Source of the DNA: Artemisia argyi
Taxonomy: Eukaryota > Streptophyta > Magnoliopsida > Asterales > Asteraceae
DNA length: 64,000 nt
Direction of reading: 5' to 3'
Assembly: GCA_030686995.1 (NCBI GenBank)
Contig: CM060706.1
Coordinates: forward strand, 138,471,005-138,535,004
Positions 34,354 to 46,164 of the stretch are shown in pieces. The notes under the pieces were generated by a model that worked only from the letters and a program-made list of their open reading frames with translations, searched no databases and had not been told where the DNA came from. The first letter of the stretch is position 1, and each line of letters opens with the position of its first letter. The position numbers and the translations under genes were made by a program.

Positions 34354-35316
34354 GAGGACTTACCATCCATGGTTGTCCCGAATCTCCAAACTTTCCCCAA
34401 GGATAATTGAATTCGAAGATCGAGTCAAGCTAGCGACTCGATGAACAAAAACAATAGCACAATACGGGTTTTCACCCGTATCTCTGATTTCTTTCTACTT
34501 TCTACTACCTAGTGTAGGGGAATGGCCAGCCCCCGCTGTTTGAAAATGTACATATGTATATAAGTTCCAAAAAAAATAAAAAAATAAAAAATAAATAAAA
34601 ATAAAAAAATAAGTGTGTATATGTAGAAATAAAGTGAAATATGGTATTTCCACAGTTAGATTCGAATATTGGCTTTTTCCGTTCAAAGAGTCGGCATAAT
34701 AGCTGGGACTTTGAATATTGAGGACAATATTCATTTCTAAGTGTGGGGGGGAAATTCTAGCGAATTTTATCACAGTATATCATCTAGTACCCCCGTTTTT
34801 GGCCAAAATTTTCAAAAATTTTTCACTTTATTTCAAAATTTTTGTGGTTATCAGTCCGCCATGTCTAAACGACAAAAGGGATTGGCTAATCCAGGAGTAA
34901 ACGGCTCTTGGTAAAGATAACTCAAATCTGTTGACGGCTTGCAATTTGCCCAAAATTGTATGCTACCTCAACTCGCCATATCCTAAAAAGTGAATGAGTT
35001 GGCTAGCCCGCAAGATTATGGCTTGTGGTAAAGGCAGTGGAAAAACCATAATTGGTAATCAGCTCACCAAGATGTCGACTGTGTCCATCAAGAGTTGGCT
35101 AGTCCAGGAGCAAACGGCTCTTGGTAAAGACAAATCAAAACCATTGAAAGCTGGTGGTTTGCTAAAAATCACATGGTTATCAAGTGGACCATAGTTCTTA
35201 TTTGAATTGAAACATTTGGCTACTCCAGAATTGATGGATTTTGGTAAAGAGATTTCAAATCCATCAAGTTTTCTAAAAAGATTGCTAGGGACTAGCAATA
35301 GTTTAGTGTGGGGGAT
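34354..35316 (+). repeat. 3' tail of the Athila-like element with four degenerate repeats and polypurine tract
   Basis: The tail is non-coding. An A-rich run at 34570..34612 is followed by four loosely repeated units starting near 34881, 34998, 35094 and 35214. Each has TTGGCTA..CCAG followed about 25 bases later by CTTGGTAAAG. The spacing is about 95-120 bp. The last unit leads into the polypurine tract GTGTGGGGGAT (35308..35316). Tandem repeats in this position are common in Tat/Athila elements (family knowledge). Confidence 0.7.
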
Positions 35317-36266
35317 TGATGAGTGCTCAAACACTCATCATTTTTGTCGTATTTAAACTGCCAAAACATACAAAAACAATCAAAAAATTATCAAAATACT
35401 TAAATTATCCCAGGGATTGTGTTTTATGTGTTTTAAAAGCAAAATGAGCAAAAACAAATAAAAAACGATCAAAGTTTGCAACATTGGCAGTTTCAGTCCC
35501 CCAAGTTTCAAAACTTGTCAAAAATAGTCCCTATGCATTTATTTTGAAAGAAAAAGTCAACCCAAGTCTTTTGAAAGTCAAATATCACAAAATATAACAC
35601 TTGGGTCAAAAGTTACAAAATTTACAGTTTAGGTCCCTGTACTTTCAAAAATGGCAAATTAAGATCCTGGGAATTTTGAAAAAATGGAAAAATACAAAAA
35701 TGGTTCTAGGAATATTGGTGCTTGGCATTTTTGGTCCTTGGTAGCAATTTGGGAAATTTACAGATTCAGTCCTCAAAGTTTGATGAAATTGCAAAATTGG
35801 TCCTTATGTGTTATCATACCAAACGGACCCTATTATTATTATTAAACCACAAACCAAACCCAATATCCTAATCCAATACCCAAGCCCAACAATACCCGAC
35901 CCACTCCCATTTTATTAATAAAATCAACCCCCGGTCAAAGTGGTCAAACGACCACTGTTCACCGTCCCCTTCCCCCATTTTTCAGGCCTGTGTCCCCCCC
36001 TCCTCCTCACCTTTTTCCAACAAAAACCCCCCACAATAAATGTCCTCACCAACTTAACCAACCCCCACCATCGTTCCATTAAATGATCTCACCTATACCA
36101 CTAATTTTGGTTCGTTGGATTTTTGGCGGCAAAACATAATCAAGGGCTGAGGTGCATCATAAGTCAATTAAATGGTGAGGATTTGGTCAAGGGTCAAAAG
36201 GGAGGCCTCTGGGACAAAAAGTTATCAAAAAGAAGCCATGTGAAGAAAGATAGGACCTAATTTTGG

Positions 36267-36351
<85 letters not shown>

Positions 36352-39078
36352 CTCATATGAGCCCTAGTGTGTATTAGTATTGTATTTTAGTTAGTGTAAG
36401 GTTTAATTTTATCATCTGTAATCTTTTTAAAGTTAATGAAAAAGTTGTTTCAAGTTTATTCACAGTTTGCAATTTTCAAGCTTATTTAGAAATTTCAATC
36501 TCTTGTTTAAAGATTATTAGTGATATATAACTGTTTGTACACTCATATAAACCCTCATGTATCTGTTTTAAATAAGTTTTCAAGTTTGTGGAATGGTTTT
36601 TATTTAAGTTTGAGAAAAATAGAAAAAATACATAAAAAATAAAAATTCATGATTTCAAGTTGAAGAAGCAAGGAGCACAGTGTATAATGGATGGCTGTGG
36701 TTTAGAGGTTCATGGGAACCATTAGGTTTGGTGTATGGTTCATGGTTCCTTTGGTTTGAGCAGGAAGCACACTGTGAGTCCATTGCTCCAACTTCAACTT
36801 TTCACCATTTAAATGCTTGTTCTAGTTTAATTCTGAGTTAAGTGTTCTCATTAGGTTTAATTTAGAGTAATTAGTGATTTAAATCAGTTGGTTATGTGTT
36901 AGAATCCATTGTTCTCTAAATTTCTCATTTCACTGTCAAATTTTGAATCATAAGTAATCTTGGGTAATTATTGTTTAAGTTGTTGTTTGTCTGTTTATTT
37001 TAGATCAATAAGTCCACATATGCTTCTATGATTCAGTAGTTTAGATTAAATTAGTGTTTTGGTTTAAAAATCTTTTGTAAATCTGTTTTAGGAGTGTTTG
37101 GTTTAAGAGATCACTCTGTGTTCAGGGGTGTTGTTGTTATCATTTCTGGTATAAACAAGTGTCATTAGGTCATAGTAGCATAGTTCAGTCATAAAATTTG
37201 GTGGTCATTAACAAGAAAAGTCAAAATCATAAACTATCCATCCTCACAGTTAACTGTGAGGATATTGAGACACAAATCTCATCAAATCAATACATAAGTT
37301 TGTGTTGTAACTTAATTTGGTCACCTTGTAGCTTAATATAATAGATTAAATCAATAGAAGTGATTTGAAGTTCATAAAATTCAAATACTCAAGTTTTCTA
37401 AAAAAGTCAAAATTGTTTGTCTCAGTTTTTCCCAATATGGCATGAATTTTCCTGAATTTTGTATAGGGTTTTAGGCTTTGAAACTTCTTGGGTGGTTAAT
37501 CTACCAGCTAAACTTGGGATTCCCACACTTGTTGTAATTTTGTGAATTTTCTTTGTGGACCAAATTGCCCCTCAAAGTAACCTGCAGGGGAAGTGACTCC
37601 CCTGTGCAACAGACCATCAGGCCACCACCACACCTTTGGTGGTTGTTTTTGGCCACCCCAGCGGGTCCCACAGTCTAATTTTGGGTTCTCCCGACCCCCC
37701 TCCTGGCCACCTTCTAGTTTTGGCCAAAAGTTTGAGCTTAGGCTTAGTGGACCCCACTTGAAACCACATCAAATGTCTGTCCCATTTTCAGGTCAGAAAT
37801 AGAATATCAAAAGTGCTTATTCTGATTTCTTGGCTTATTCTGATAGCTTATTTGATTGAATCTTGCTTAATCATGTCCCAACAACACATCTGAATCAGAA
37901 TTAACCATTGTGGACCCCACACAAGCTCACTTGAGCTTAATTCCTTGTGTGGTCAAAGAAAGTCAACTGATAAGCTATTAAGCACTCAAGGTGCTTATTT
38001 TCTGAGTTCCAGTAAAAGTGTTTTTGTAAAAGTTTTTAGTTTTTAGTTTAAAAATAGTTTGGAAAAAGAAAAAACACAAAAAACCAATTTTAATTATAGT
38101 GATAGCTTCTATTTAATAGAAATTATCTTTTTAATTTTCTTTTTAGCTTATTTATAAGCACTCTAGCATTTTTATATTTTTATTATTTCTCTTTTATATT
38201 AAAGTAATTTTAGAAATTGTTCCAAAATTTTCTTTTGTCATTTAGTGGTTTTTAGAATTAATTTTAGTTTAATTAATTATTAATTAATAATTAAGAATTA
38301 AATAGCATAATTAGATTTTATTAAGTAACACCTAATTTTTATAATTTTCCTAGCTTTTATATAAGTTAAAACATTTTTAGGAGTTTTTCTAGAATTTCTA
38401 CTGTTCACTTTCTATTTTTTAGAATATATTTAGTTTAATTGGTATTTAATTAATAATTATAATAATAATTAGTAAATTAGTTTAAAAATACATAAAACCA
38501 ACTTTTTATAATTTTTTAGGATTCCTGTGATGGTTAATTAGATTTATAAAAATCTTCTTAATTATCTAAGTCTTTTTAGTAATTTTTAATTATTTAAATC
38601 AATATAATTAGTTAATAAATAAATAATTAGTAATTAATTAATAATAAATAATTAAATAGTGTAAAAATAATTTTTCTTTTTCCAAAAATTTTATTTTATC
38701 ATTAGGATTGTAAAAATAATAATTTCACGCTCGTAGCCTTTTTAGTTCATCAGTTGTACTTTCTTTCTCGTTCGTCAGTGTACGTTTTTAATTAAAACGT
38801 ACGTTTTTAGGTTTTAAATCACTTCTTCTTAATCTAAATTCCAGTAATTAATCACATAGCTTTCCTAAGCTATTTTTGTTGATAATTTCCAAATAATTCT
38901 CATAACTACCCTTTTCTGTGAATAATCACCCGATCACTAGCGCGCTCAGATACAATTCACACCTCGTCGGGGTATAACGACCTGGTGATTTCCTATATTA
39001 CCCGGAGATTGACTCTAGGCTGTTTAACTTGGTTGACCATTCCCTGGTCAATTTAAGTTGACTTTTTAGCATCAATCA
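35317..39078 (+). repeat. 3' LTR of the Athila-like element
   Basis: This 3762-bp copy is closely similar to 24264..28052. The main length differences are a shorter (TA)n run (about 36273..36349 against 25218..25306) and a small deletion near 36640 in the AAAATAAAAATAAAAT stretch. It ends at AGCATCAATCA followed by the duplicate AACAC. Confidence 0.95.
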
Positions 39079-39083
39079 AACAC

Positions 39084-41300
39084 CATTTGCGTCCCTAGGA
39101 TCGTTTCACAAACGAACGCTTGGTCTTCTAGTTCTTAGAGCCGCTTAAGAAAGTCCTAGCTGATGTTGGTGTTCCTCAACATTATCTTTCAACGGTTGTG
39201 GCTGCAAATATAAATAGTGATTAACAACAGTACACATATATACCTCGTACAAACAAATGATATTAAAATACTTACCATTTTGTTGTTGGCTACTTGTCTC
39301 CAGTGGCGCTCTTCATTGCGAATAACTTTGTTTAGCAATCATACTGAAAACCAGACTAGTCATACTTCACTACATATGATAGTACAGACCACTCAATATA
39401 AATCTGGTGTAAGCAGAAACTTACGATAAAGCCTCGCTAGTGAACCTCTAATTACTAAGCTCAAGGAAAGTGTATAGTTCGCCATCACTCTAAAACACCA
39501 GTTAATAAACAACAACAGTTAGCACATTTCAAAGATTAGTAACCACTACTTTTTAAAAGATTAAACTTGCTTTTGAACACAATCTTTATACATTTACTAA
39601 TGCTCGGCCCCAAGTAAGATGGCACGATGATAAACAAGATCTATCACATTTTCTAAACTTATAACTTTTTGAATCCTTATCCCTCATATCTAGATCATGA
39701 CACTTTTGTACGCATCTCTCTAAAAAGCGAAAGTCTGTTCTGCTCCAAAGTTAAGAAAAAAAAATCTTAGAGAACAATGCCTATCGTATCAGTCTGAAGA
39801 TACCGAACTATGTTCTTGTGTTGGAATTGGCTTAATAAAAAAATTCCTTGAAACATAAAACAAGAAGACATTATTATATGAGGTAACTCGTGACTGAAGA
39901 TATACGTCTAATTAGAAGAAAAACCAACTTAACCTGTTCAAGTTGAGCAATGATTTGTTTTCCTTGGCTTCCTTCATCAAGCAAAAAAACCTCTTTGACA
40001 ACAAAACAATACCCATATCTGCAAACAAACTATGTCATACTCTCAAACAGAATTGAGTAAAATGATTTAATGCATAAAGTTGGCACATGTTCAGCAGTTG
40101 ACCTAGTGACTTGCTCATCTTTATGCACCTTGTTTCTAAAGCTTCCTATGCTCTATGCAACTATCTAACATAAGGCCCACCTTGACTATAAGAATTAATT
40201 TTCACCATTAACATACATATAACACAACCATTCAGAGACTAAAACTACACCATATATACAGTTTCAATATTTCCCCTTTTGGTTACAAGGGTCATTATGA
40301 AAAGTGAAAACTATTTACTTTATACCTTAACCAAACAAGCTATCACAACTCTTGTAACAAAGACAAGAAAATAAGCATAGATCGAGTATATAAGTAATGA
40401 AAATTGACATGTAATGAGCAATAACTGTTATACAAATGATGCTACAAGTTTATAGATCAGATTTACATAAACCCTAAATTCGAAAATCAATTAAAAGAAC
40501 AAGAAATTGACCAATGAAAACCTTAAATTGGTTTCTAAATTGAACATATAACATACTATAGTACCTGATTTATAGATTAATAGCATTATAATCGGCAGCA
40601 ACGATGGTGACTCGCGTTGGTTTCTGGTTCGTAAGGATGTGTAATACGTTTGGTGAAGATGGGCAACGTCTACACCATGAGATGAGATGAGATGGTTTGT
40701 ATGTTGGTGGTGGTTTGTTGTTGGTGATGGAAATAATTTTGATTTTGGGGGAAAAAAGGATATGTGTGAGTAGTGTGACTGAATAAGTGAAGGTTGGAGG
40801 AAAAAAATGAGGGATCTGAAAATGAAATTTTTGATTTTGGGGAAAAATTGGGGCGGGATATGATGAATTTTTTTAAGGGGAAGACAAATTATGGGGAAAA
40901 CTTTTTTAAGGCAACAATAAAAACTTATCAATCTTTAACCACAAATGAATTCAATCAATTAATTTACGCGCAACTTCGTTTGTACAAGTATCAGTATTGA
41001 CAAAGAGTTTATAACATATGTATATTTGATAGCTCATTATAATCGAAAAATGCCTTCTTACAATGATACTTCGGGTAGATACTAACACTAACGTCGCGTT
41101 TTCATTTACTTAAGTTTAACTAAACTAAAAAACCTAACAAAGAAGCGTGTACAACTGTACAATCATATATCTACATAAACCGTTAATATACCCGCACATA
41201 TGAACATGTGCATCCTTATGTTTGTATGCTGAACTATGATCACTTATAACTATAAAAATGTATATACGCCCCTAAATAAAAGTGTAGCGCCTAAGAACGT
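39084..41300. other. CACTA interior between transposase exons
   Basis: The stretch contains the - strand exon remnants near 39280..39350 and 39933..40018 listed under the transposase. The rest has the texture of introns. The - strand frame 40491..40931 (146 codons, His/Pro/Ser-rich, no motif) may be exon, leader or chance. I cannot assign it. Confidence 0.35.
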
Positions 41301-41319
41301 TTAAAAAAGAAAACAACAA

Positions 41320-41676
41320 ATTACGTTGGTAATCCATCGGGGATTGCCAATGGATACCATTACGTCACTACTTTGTCACTAAACTGTTGGTAATTAATGA
41401 CAGATTATTAACAAAGCTTCATCCGTCGCTAATCTAGAGATTTTTGCGACAGAATACCAACGGAATTTTCCATCAGTCATTAGTCAGTTAGAAATCCGTC
41501 AGTATTCGGTGACAGATTACTCACGGATTTTAGTGCGTCAGTAATCCGTCATAAATCTGTCAGTATTCCGTCAGCAACATTCTCTGTCGGTAATCCGTCA
41601 GTAATTCTGTCAGTATTTACTAACGGATTTCTTTCCGTCGATAAATCCGTTAGTGTTGCCCAGTTTTCTAGTAGTG
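41320..41676. mobile_element. terminal fragment of a second CACTA-type element
   Basis: The right boundary reads TTTTCTAGTAGTG, i.e. CACTACTAGAAAA inwards. The preceding 350 bp is packed with subterminal motifs in both orientations (ATCCGTCAGTA, TGACGGAT-like, CCGTCAGTATT). Motif and arrangement are those of a CACTA end, different from the host CACTA. No matching left terminus with the same inverted repeat was found, so this is probably a truncated insertion or relic in an intron of the host transposase gene. Confidence 0.6.
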
Positions 41677-42921
41677 GTTTTCGGTATTTACGGCAATGTA
41701 TTTTCTAAAAAACAACTTGTAATAGACTTAAACAGTTACTATAAGTGATCAAAATAAGTTTACAGTGAGTGTTGGGTACTTCTGGCATGATTTATAGGTT
41801 TCCGGCAAGTTTGACCAACATTGACCGCCGTTGATAGTCGTTGACCATGGTTGACTTATTTGTTTGACCCAGTTACATAAATCGGCAATGTCGGTGGCCT
41901 TGTAGCACCTAATCGGCAATTAATCAGCCTTATATAGTAGACCTTTTTTTGCAACGCTGTTCATAACAAATGGTTCATATCAAATGGTTCAGAAAAGCAT
42001 ATCAAAGGTTCATAATCAAAGTTTCATAGCAAAGATTCGTCATTAAGGTTCATAGCAAAAGGAATCATAGCAAAAGGAATCATATCAAAGATTCGTCATT
42101 AAGGTTCATAAAGGACCACAACAGGGCAATATCACCGGTTCATATGACCCAAGTGTACTACCGGAGTAACATAGGTTTGCTGGGAAGGAATATGTGGATA
42201 ACAGACCATAGGTTGTGATTCGTTAAAATCAACACGTATTTTTCTCAAAGATTTACAAAAGAAATATGTAAACCCGAGTCGTTATCCCCAACGAAGGTTT
42301 GAATGGAATTTGTGATTTTGGATCGTGAAACGTGTTGTGAATAGTGAGAACAAAGAGATATTTGATTATTTGGTGTTTGTTAATTCTAATGAGATAAGGA
42401 AAGCAAATTAACAAGAAAAATAAAGCTAGGATCAAGTTATACTAAAAACGCAAAGCGGGAATCCTAAAAACGAGTTTTAAAAGTGAAATCTGAAGCATGA
42501 GAATAAGCAATAAACAATTTTGCCCTACGTTTACTATTTTGGCTATTATTGACTTCTTGAAATTGAAACTGAATTTAACCAAGACAATCTTATTTCACAT
42601 AGGCCATGTGATCATTCCTCATTTCCCTCTTTGGCATTCCTACAGTCCTACGAAATCTCAAGAAATGCATACTTATTGCATCTGCTTAAAGTAGCAATAC
42701 TCTAAAACAACCCATGCATTCTGCATCACTGTTACTTAATCGGGGCACCCTTTAACCCGAATCACCCGACCCGACATAACCAGACCCGACTACCACCCAA
42801 ATCACTATTGCATTCGGATGAAGAACAGTACATTTTGGTTGTTAATGTTATTCATAATTAAAAACAAATACGAAAAAAGAACAGTGTTGTGGTCATTTAA
42901 AGGATGGAAAAGCAAACATAC
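41677..42921. other. CACTA interior, short direct repeats
   Basis: At about 41955..42115 the phrases CAAAGATTCGTCATTAAGG, GGTTCATAGCAAA and AAAGGAATCATA recur in a small imperfect tandem array. The remainder looks intronic; the frames at 42253..42435 and 42497..42694 have no motif. Confidence 0.4.
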
Positions 42922-43030
42922 CCGTGAACGTGGAGGTTCATTGGTTACAACAGGAGAATGTTGTGATGTAAGAGGTGGAACACTGGAACTATCCGTCGAC
43001 CCTTTCATCTCTGATAACTGGGCTCGTAAC

Positions 43031-44815
43031 TGTAACCATTGGTAAATTTCGTCTTGTATTAAATTAATATAATATTCTAATGAAATAATACTTATCCATT
43101 TTTTACGTCTAATTTTTTTTTAATTTAACTAAATATTTTTATGTATAATCCAGAAAGCTCAATTGCTTAATGCATAATTTGTAACCAACACTAGACTACG
43201 ATCAGTCTAGGTGTTCTATATACTTTACTTCCTCTAAATAGTCGTATTTTATATGTACTATTATTATTTTGACATTTTTACGTAAACCTCATACATTTTA
43301 CATTTTACTTATTATCCTATATTAAGTAAATTTATTTTTACCAATAACCGCGTATGTCGTAACGCGTACCCGTAATTTTTTGGAAGCATTTTAATAATAA
43401 ATTATACTTATTATTACTTATATTTCATTTTTGAACTTTTCCGAACTCTTTTGATTTGAACACGAGAATTATCTCGCAAAACATGAAAAACTACACGCAG
43501 CGCGTACCGACACGATAATAGATAATTTTTATATTTAATTATCATAAATTATTTTAATAAACATATTAAAATAAGTTATTTATTACTTTATAAAAACGTT
43601 TTCCATAAACGCAAATTTTCGGGTTTCTTTTGTATTTTTACGGACCAAGCATACCCGCGATACCGGGTATACACTAAAATAAATATACCCATCTTCTTTT
43701 CTTGTTTATGTCGACACACCCACTGTTTCTTCTTCTCATTTGTATCAAAACAAGAAAAGATAAATATCATCTCCTTCTCTCTCTTTATAATCGACAGCAG
43801 CCACCACCAACGGAGCTCCTCCGCCGCCGCTGCCACCTTGTTCCATCACCTTCCTTCATCATTCCCTTGAAGATCCAAGTGTTGGGAAGACCTTTTTGGG
43901 TTTATATCGTGGTTATTTGTTTGTGTTCGAATCGATCCGCCACTTCTACCTCATCTTTCCTTTGGTATGATAAATATAAATCCGAATGTCATCTTTCACT
44001 CATCTTGTTATTTCTTGATTTGGATGGTTAAATCATAATACATGAATTTTTGTAATATTAATCAATGAATCAAGAGCTCTAGAATTTCTTATAAATCAAA
44101 ATAAACCATGGGTTCTTTAATAAAAATTAATAGTTAATTAATGGTGGTTGTTTTGGCTAAATAAAATGATTTTTACTAAAAAGCTTATTTCGGGCTTTTA
44201 GCTTAATTTACAGCTTATATGCGAGCTTATTATTATTTTTGTTTCTTTTATTTTCTTTTGGTTCGAATGACTAAAACCAAACCGAGAGGGTCTCGGGTTC
44301 GGATCCCACATAGGGAGTTTTGGTTTGTGTTATTTCTTTTCCTTTTATTTATTTGATAAGCTTATGGCTTATTTTATTTTATTTTCTTTTGTTTGGCTCG
44401 ACTAAACCAAAACAGCCCGTAAGGGTGTTTGGCTGTTTGTTTCGGTTCACCACAACAGCCCGAGACGGGTGTGTTTGTTTTTGTTTCAGCTTACACCACC
44501 ACGACCCACATAGGGTGTGTTGGGTTCTGCTTATATTCCAGCACCAGGGGTGCGTGTGGTTTGCCTTATTTCAGCATCAAGGGTGCGTTTTGTTTGCTTG
44601 TTTTTCTGCACAAAATGCGTGTTTTATGCTGCATATTTTCAGCCCATCAGGGGAGTTTTATTCAGCTTATTGACAGCCTATTAGGGGCGCTTGGTTTTGC
44701 TTATTTTTAACCCGAAAAGGGTGATTTGCCTCGGTTATGTTTTAACACACAAGGGTGTGTTTGGATCTGTTATTTTTTGCAGCAAAAAGGGTTTTTGGAT
44801 TACTTATTATTATTA

Positions 44816-44865
<50 letters not shown>

Positions 44866-46164
44866 ATGGATGTTTGGAATAGCTAAAATTGAATTATAAG
44901 CTGTCATAATTTTATTCAGTATGAACAGTAGCCATAAAATATTTTTGTTAACTTATAATCTTGAAAATATGTTAGTACTCCTAATTACCTTTCCGGGGAT
45001 ATAAAGAACGTAAAAATCGGACTTAAAACGAGAAAGATATGACCAAATGAAGTTTAACGAAACTTATATATTTTTGACAGCACTTTGTAACAATATACAT
45101 GCTGATGTGTTTTTAAAACGGGATTTTGACCACTTTCAGGTCCGTTTCGGCCAAAACTTATAAAATGAAACTTGTCCGGAATGATATTTTACCTAAAGGA
45201 GTGACTTTCTTTTGCAATGAAAATATTTATTTTTGGTTGTTTTATTGTCATTTGATATTAAGTGCACTTTTGGTTCTCGCAAACCAAAAGGGGCGTCATT
45301 GGTTTTAGACATAGTAACTATATAAATTGTCGGATTGTTTTAAGTGGAACATTGATTTTGTAAATATGGGAAATGTTATATAAACGAATAGGTCATGCCG
45401 AAATTTCTAAAAATCCTTATACTTAGTAATTTTCACAATGTTTCCATTATTTTATAAATTCCGACGAAAAGACGAAAGTCATAACTTTTGTATAAACTTT
45501 AAAACTACTTCCATTTAATTAGTAACATTATATCGTATGTTCTTTTGAACGTGAACTCTTTATTTCTATATTTTGAGGTTTCCGGATACGTGTCGAATTA
45601 GTTTTATTTATTTTTCTATTTTCTTTTATAATACTTGCGACGTATTACTTTCTTTTCTCATTTTCTTATATATATATATATATAATACCCACCATGGTTA
45701 AGGTTCGGTTTCATAAATCTCAATACTATAATCTGATTACCCGACATGTATTTGTTATATGTCTATTGATAAATAATGCTTGTATTCAACTTATTACTTA
45801 TTAAACTCTATGAATTCACTCAACTTTATATGGACTTTTTAGCATGTATTTTCTCAGGTATTATTTGTTAGCTGAGCATTGGGAGCAATCGGAGTCGCGT
45901 GGATATCAAATATTGAAGGACTTATTTTCTACACATTCGATAACTTTTTATCTTTAAAATACATATATATGTCATGTTTTAATTCTTGTAACTTAAGTTT
46001 TAAAAAGAAATTGTTGGGACCTTTGTACTCTGATTTATCAAATCGAATGTGACATTTCATTAAACGTCTCTTTTGAGGTCGTTTTTGTGTAACTTGTGTG
46101 TATGAACTATGAAGTGACACCCAGAATAGTATTCCGCTGCGTTGTAAATTTTGGGGGTGTCACA
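43031..46164 (+). mobile_element. solo LTR inside the CACTA transposase exon
   Basis: It starts TGTAACCATTGG and ends GGGGGTGTCACA, with GTAAC duplicated at 43026..43030 and 46165..46169. Removing it together with one GTAAC restores an open transposase frame through SENEQLRAQLSEM. Its last 50 bp (CCCAGAATAGTATTCCGCTGCG...TTTTGGGGGTGTCACA) resembles the U5 end of the outer gypsy LTR, so it is probably the same superfamily. At 3134 bp with no internal genes or PBS, a solo LTR is the simplest reading; the reading frames inside are unsupported. Confidence 0.88.
44400..44866 (+). repeat. degenerate short tandem repeats and (ATT)n in the solo LTR
   Basis: Between about 44400 and 44800 a unit of roughly 50-60 bp recurs about eight times in drifting form: a GGGTGTGTTTGG-like core, a TTTGCTTATTTT-like part, and CAGCACCA/CAGCATCA. 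It is followed by (TTA)n at about 44806..44865. The open frames over it (44320..44673, 44429..44710) are products of the repeat. Confidence 0.7.

Larger units (their letters stand above)
24264..39078 (+). mobile_element. Athila-like Ty3/gypsy retrotransposon, complete but defective
   Basis: The LTRs are 24264..28052 (3789 bp) and 35317..39078 (3762 bp); both start TGATGAGTGCTC and end AGCATCAATCA. AACAC is duplicated at 24259..24263 and 39079..39083. The internal region is 7264 bp with a tRNA-Asp type primer site, gag, then protease-RT-RNase H-integrase, a repeat-bearing tail and a purine tract (GTGTGGGGGAT) before the 3' LTR. By eye the LTRs differ at roughly 25 places in their first 900 bp and less elsewhere, which points to a fairly recent insertion. 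No env-like ORF is present between integrase and the LTR. Confidence 0.96.

Noticed and set aside
26567..37802. 69-codon frame present in both Athila LTRs (26567..26776 and 37593..37802)
   Set aside because: Conservation follows from LTR identity; no start context, no motif and no codon bias.
22747..39083. CACTA ending near the Athila insertion, i.e. a shorter element
   Set aside because: The only matching inverted terminus with the TGA duplication is at 49053, and the sister LTR shows the empty site there.
44320..44710. Overlapping 117- and 93-codon + frames
   Set aside because: Generated by a degenerate tandem repeat inside the solo LTR.
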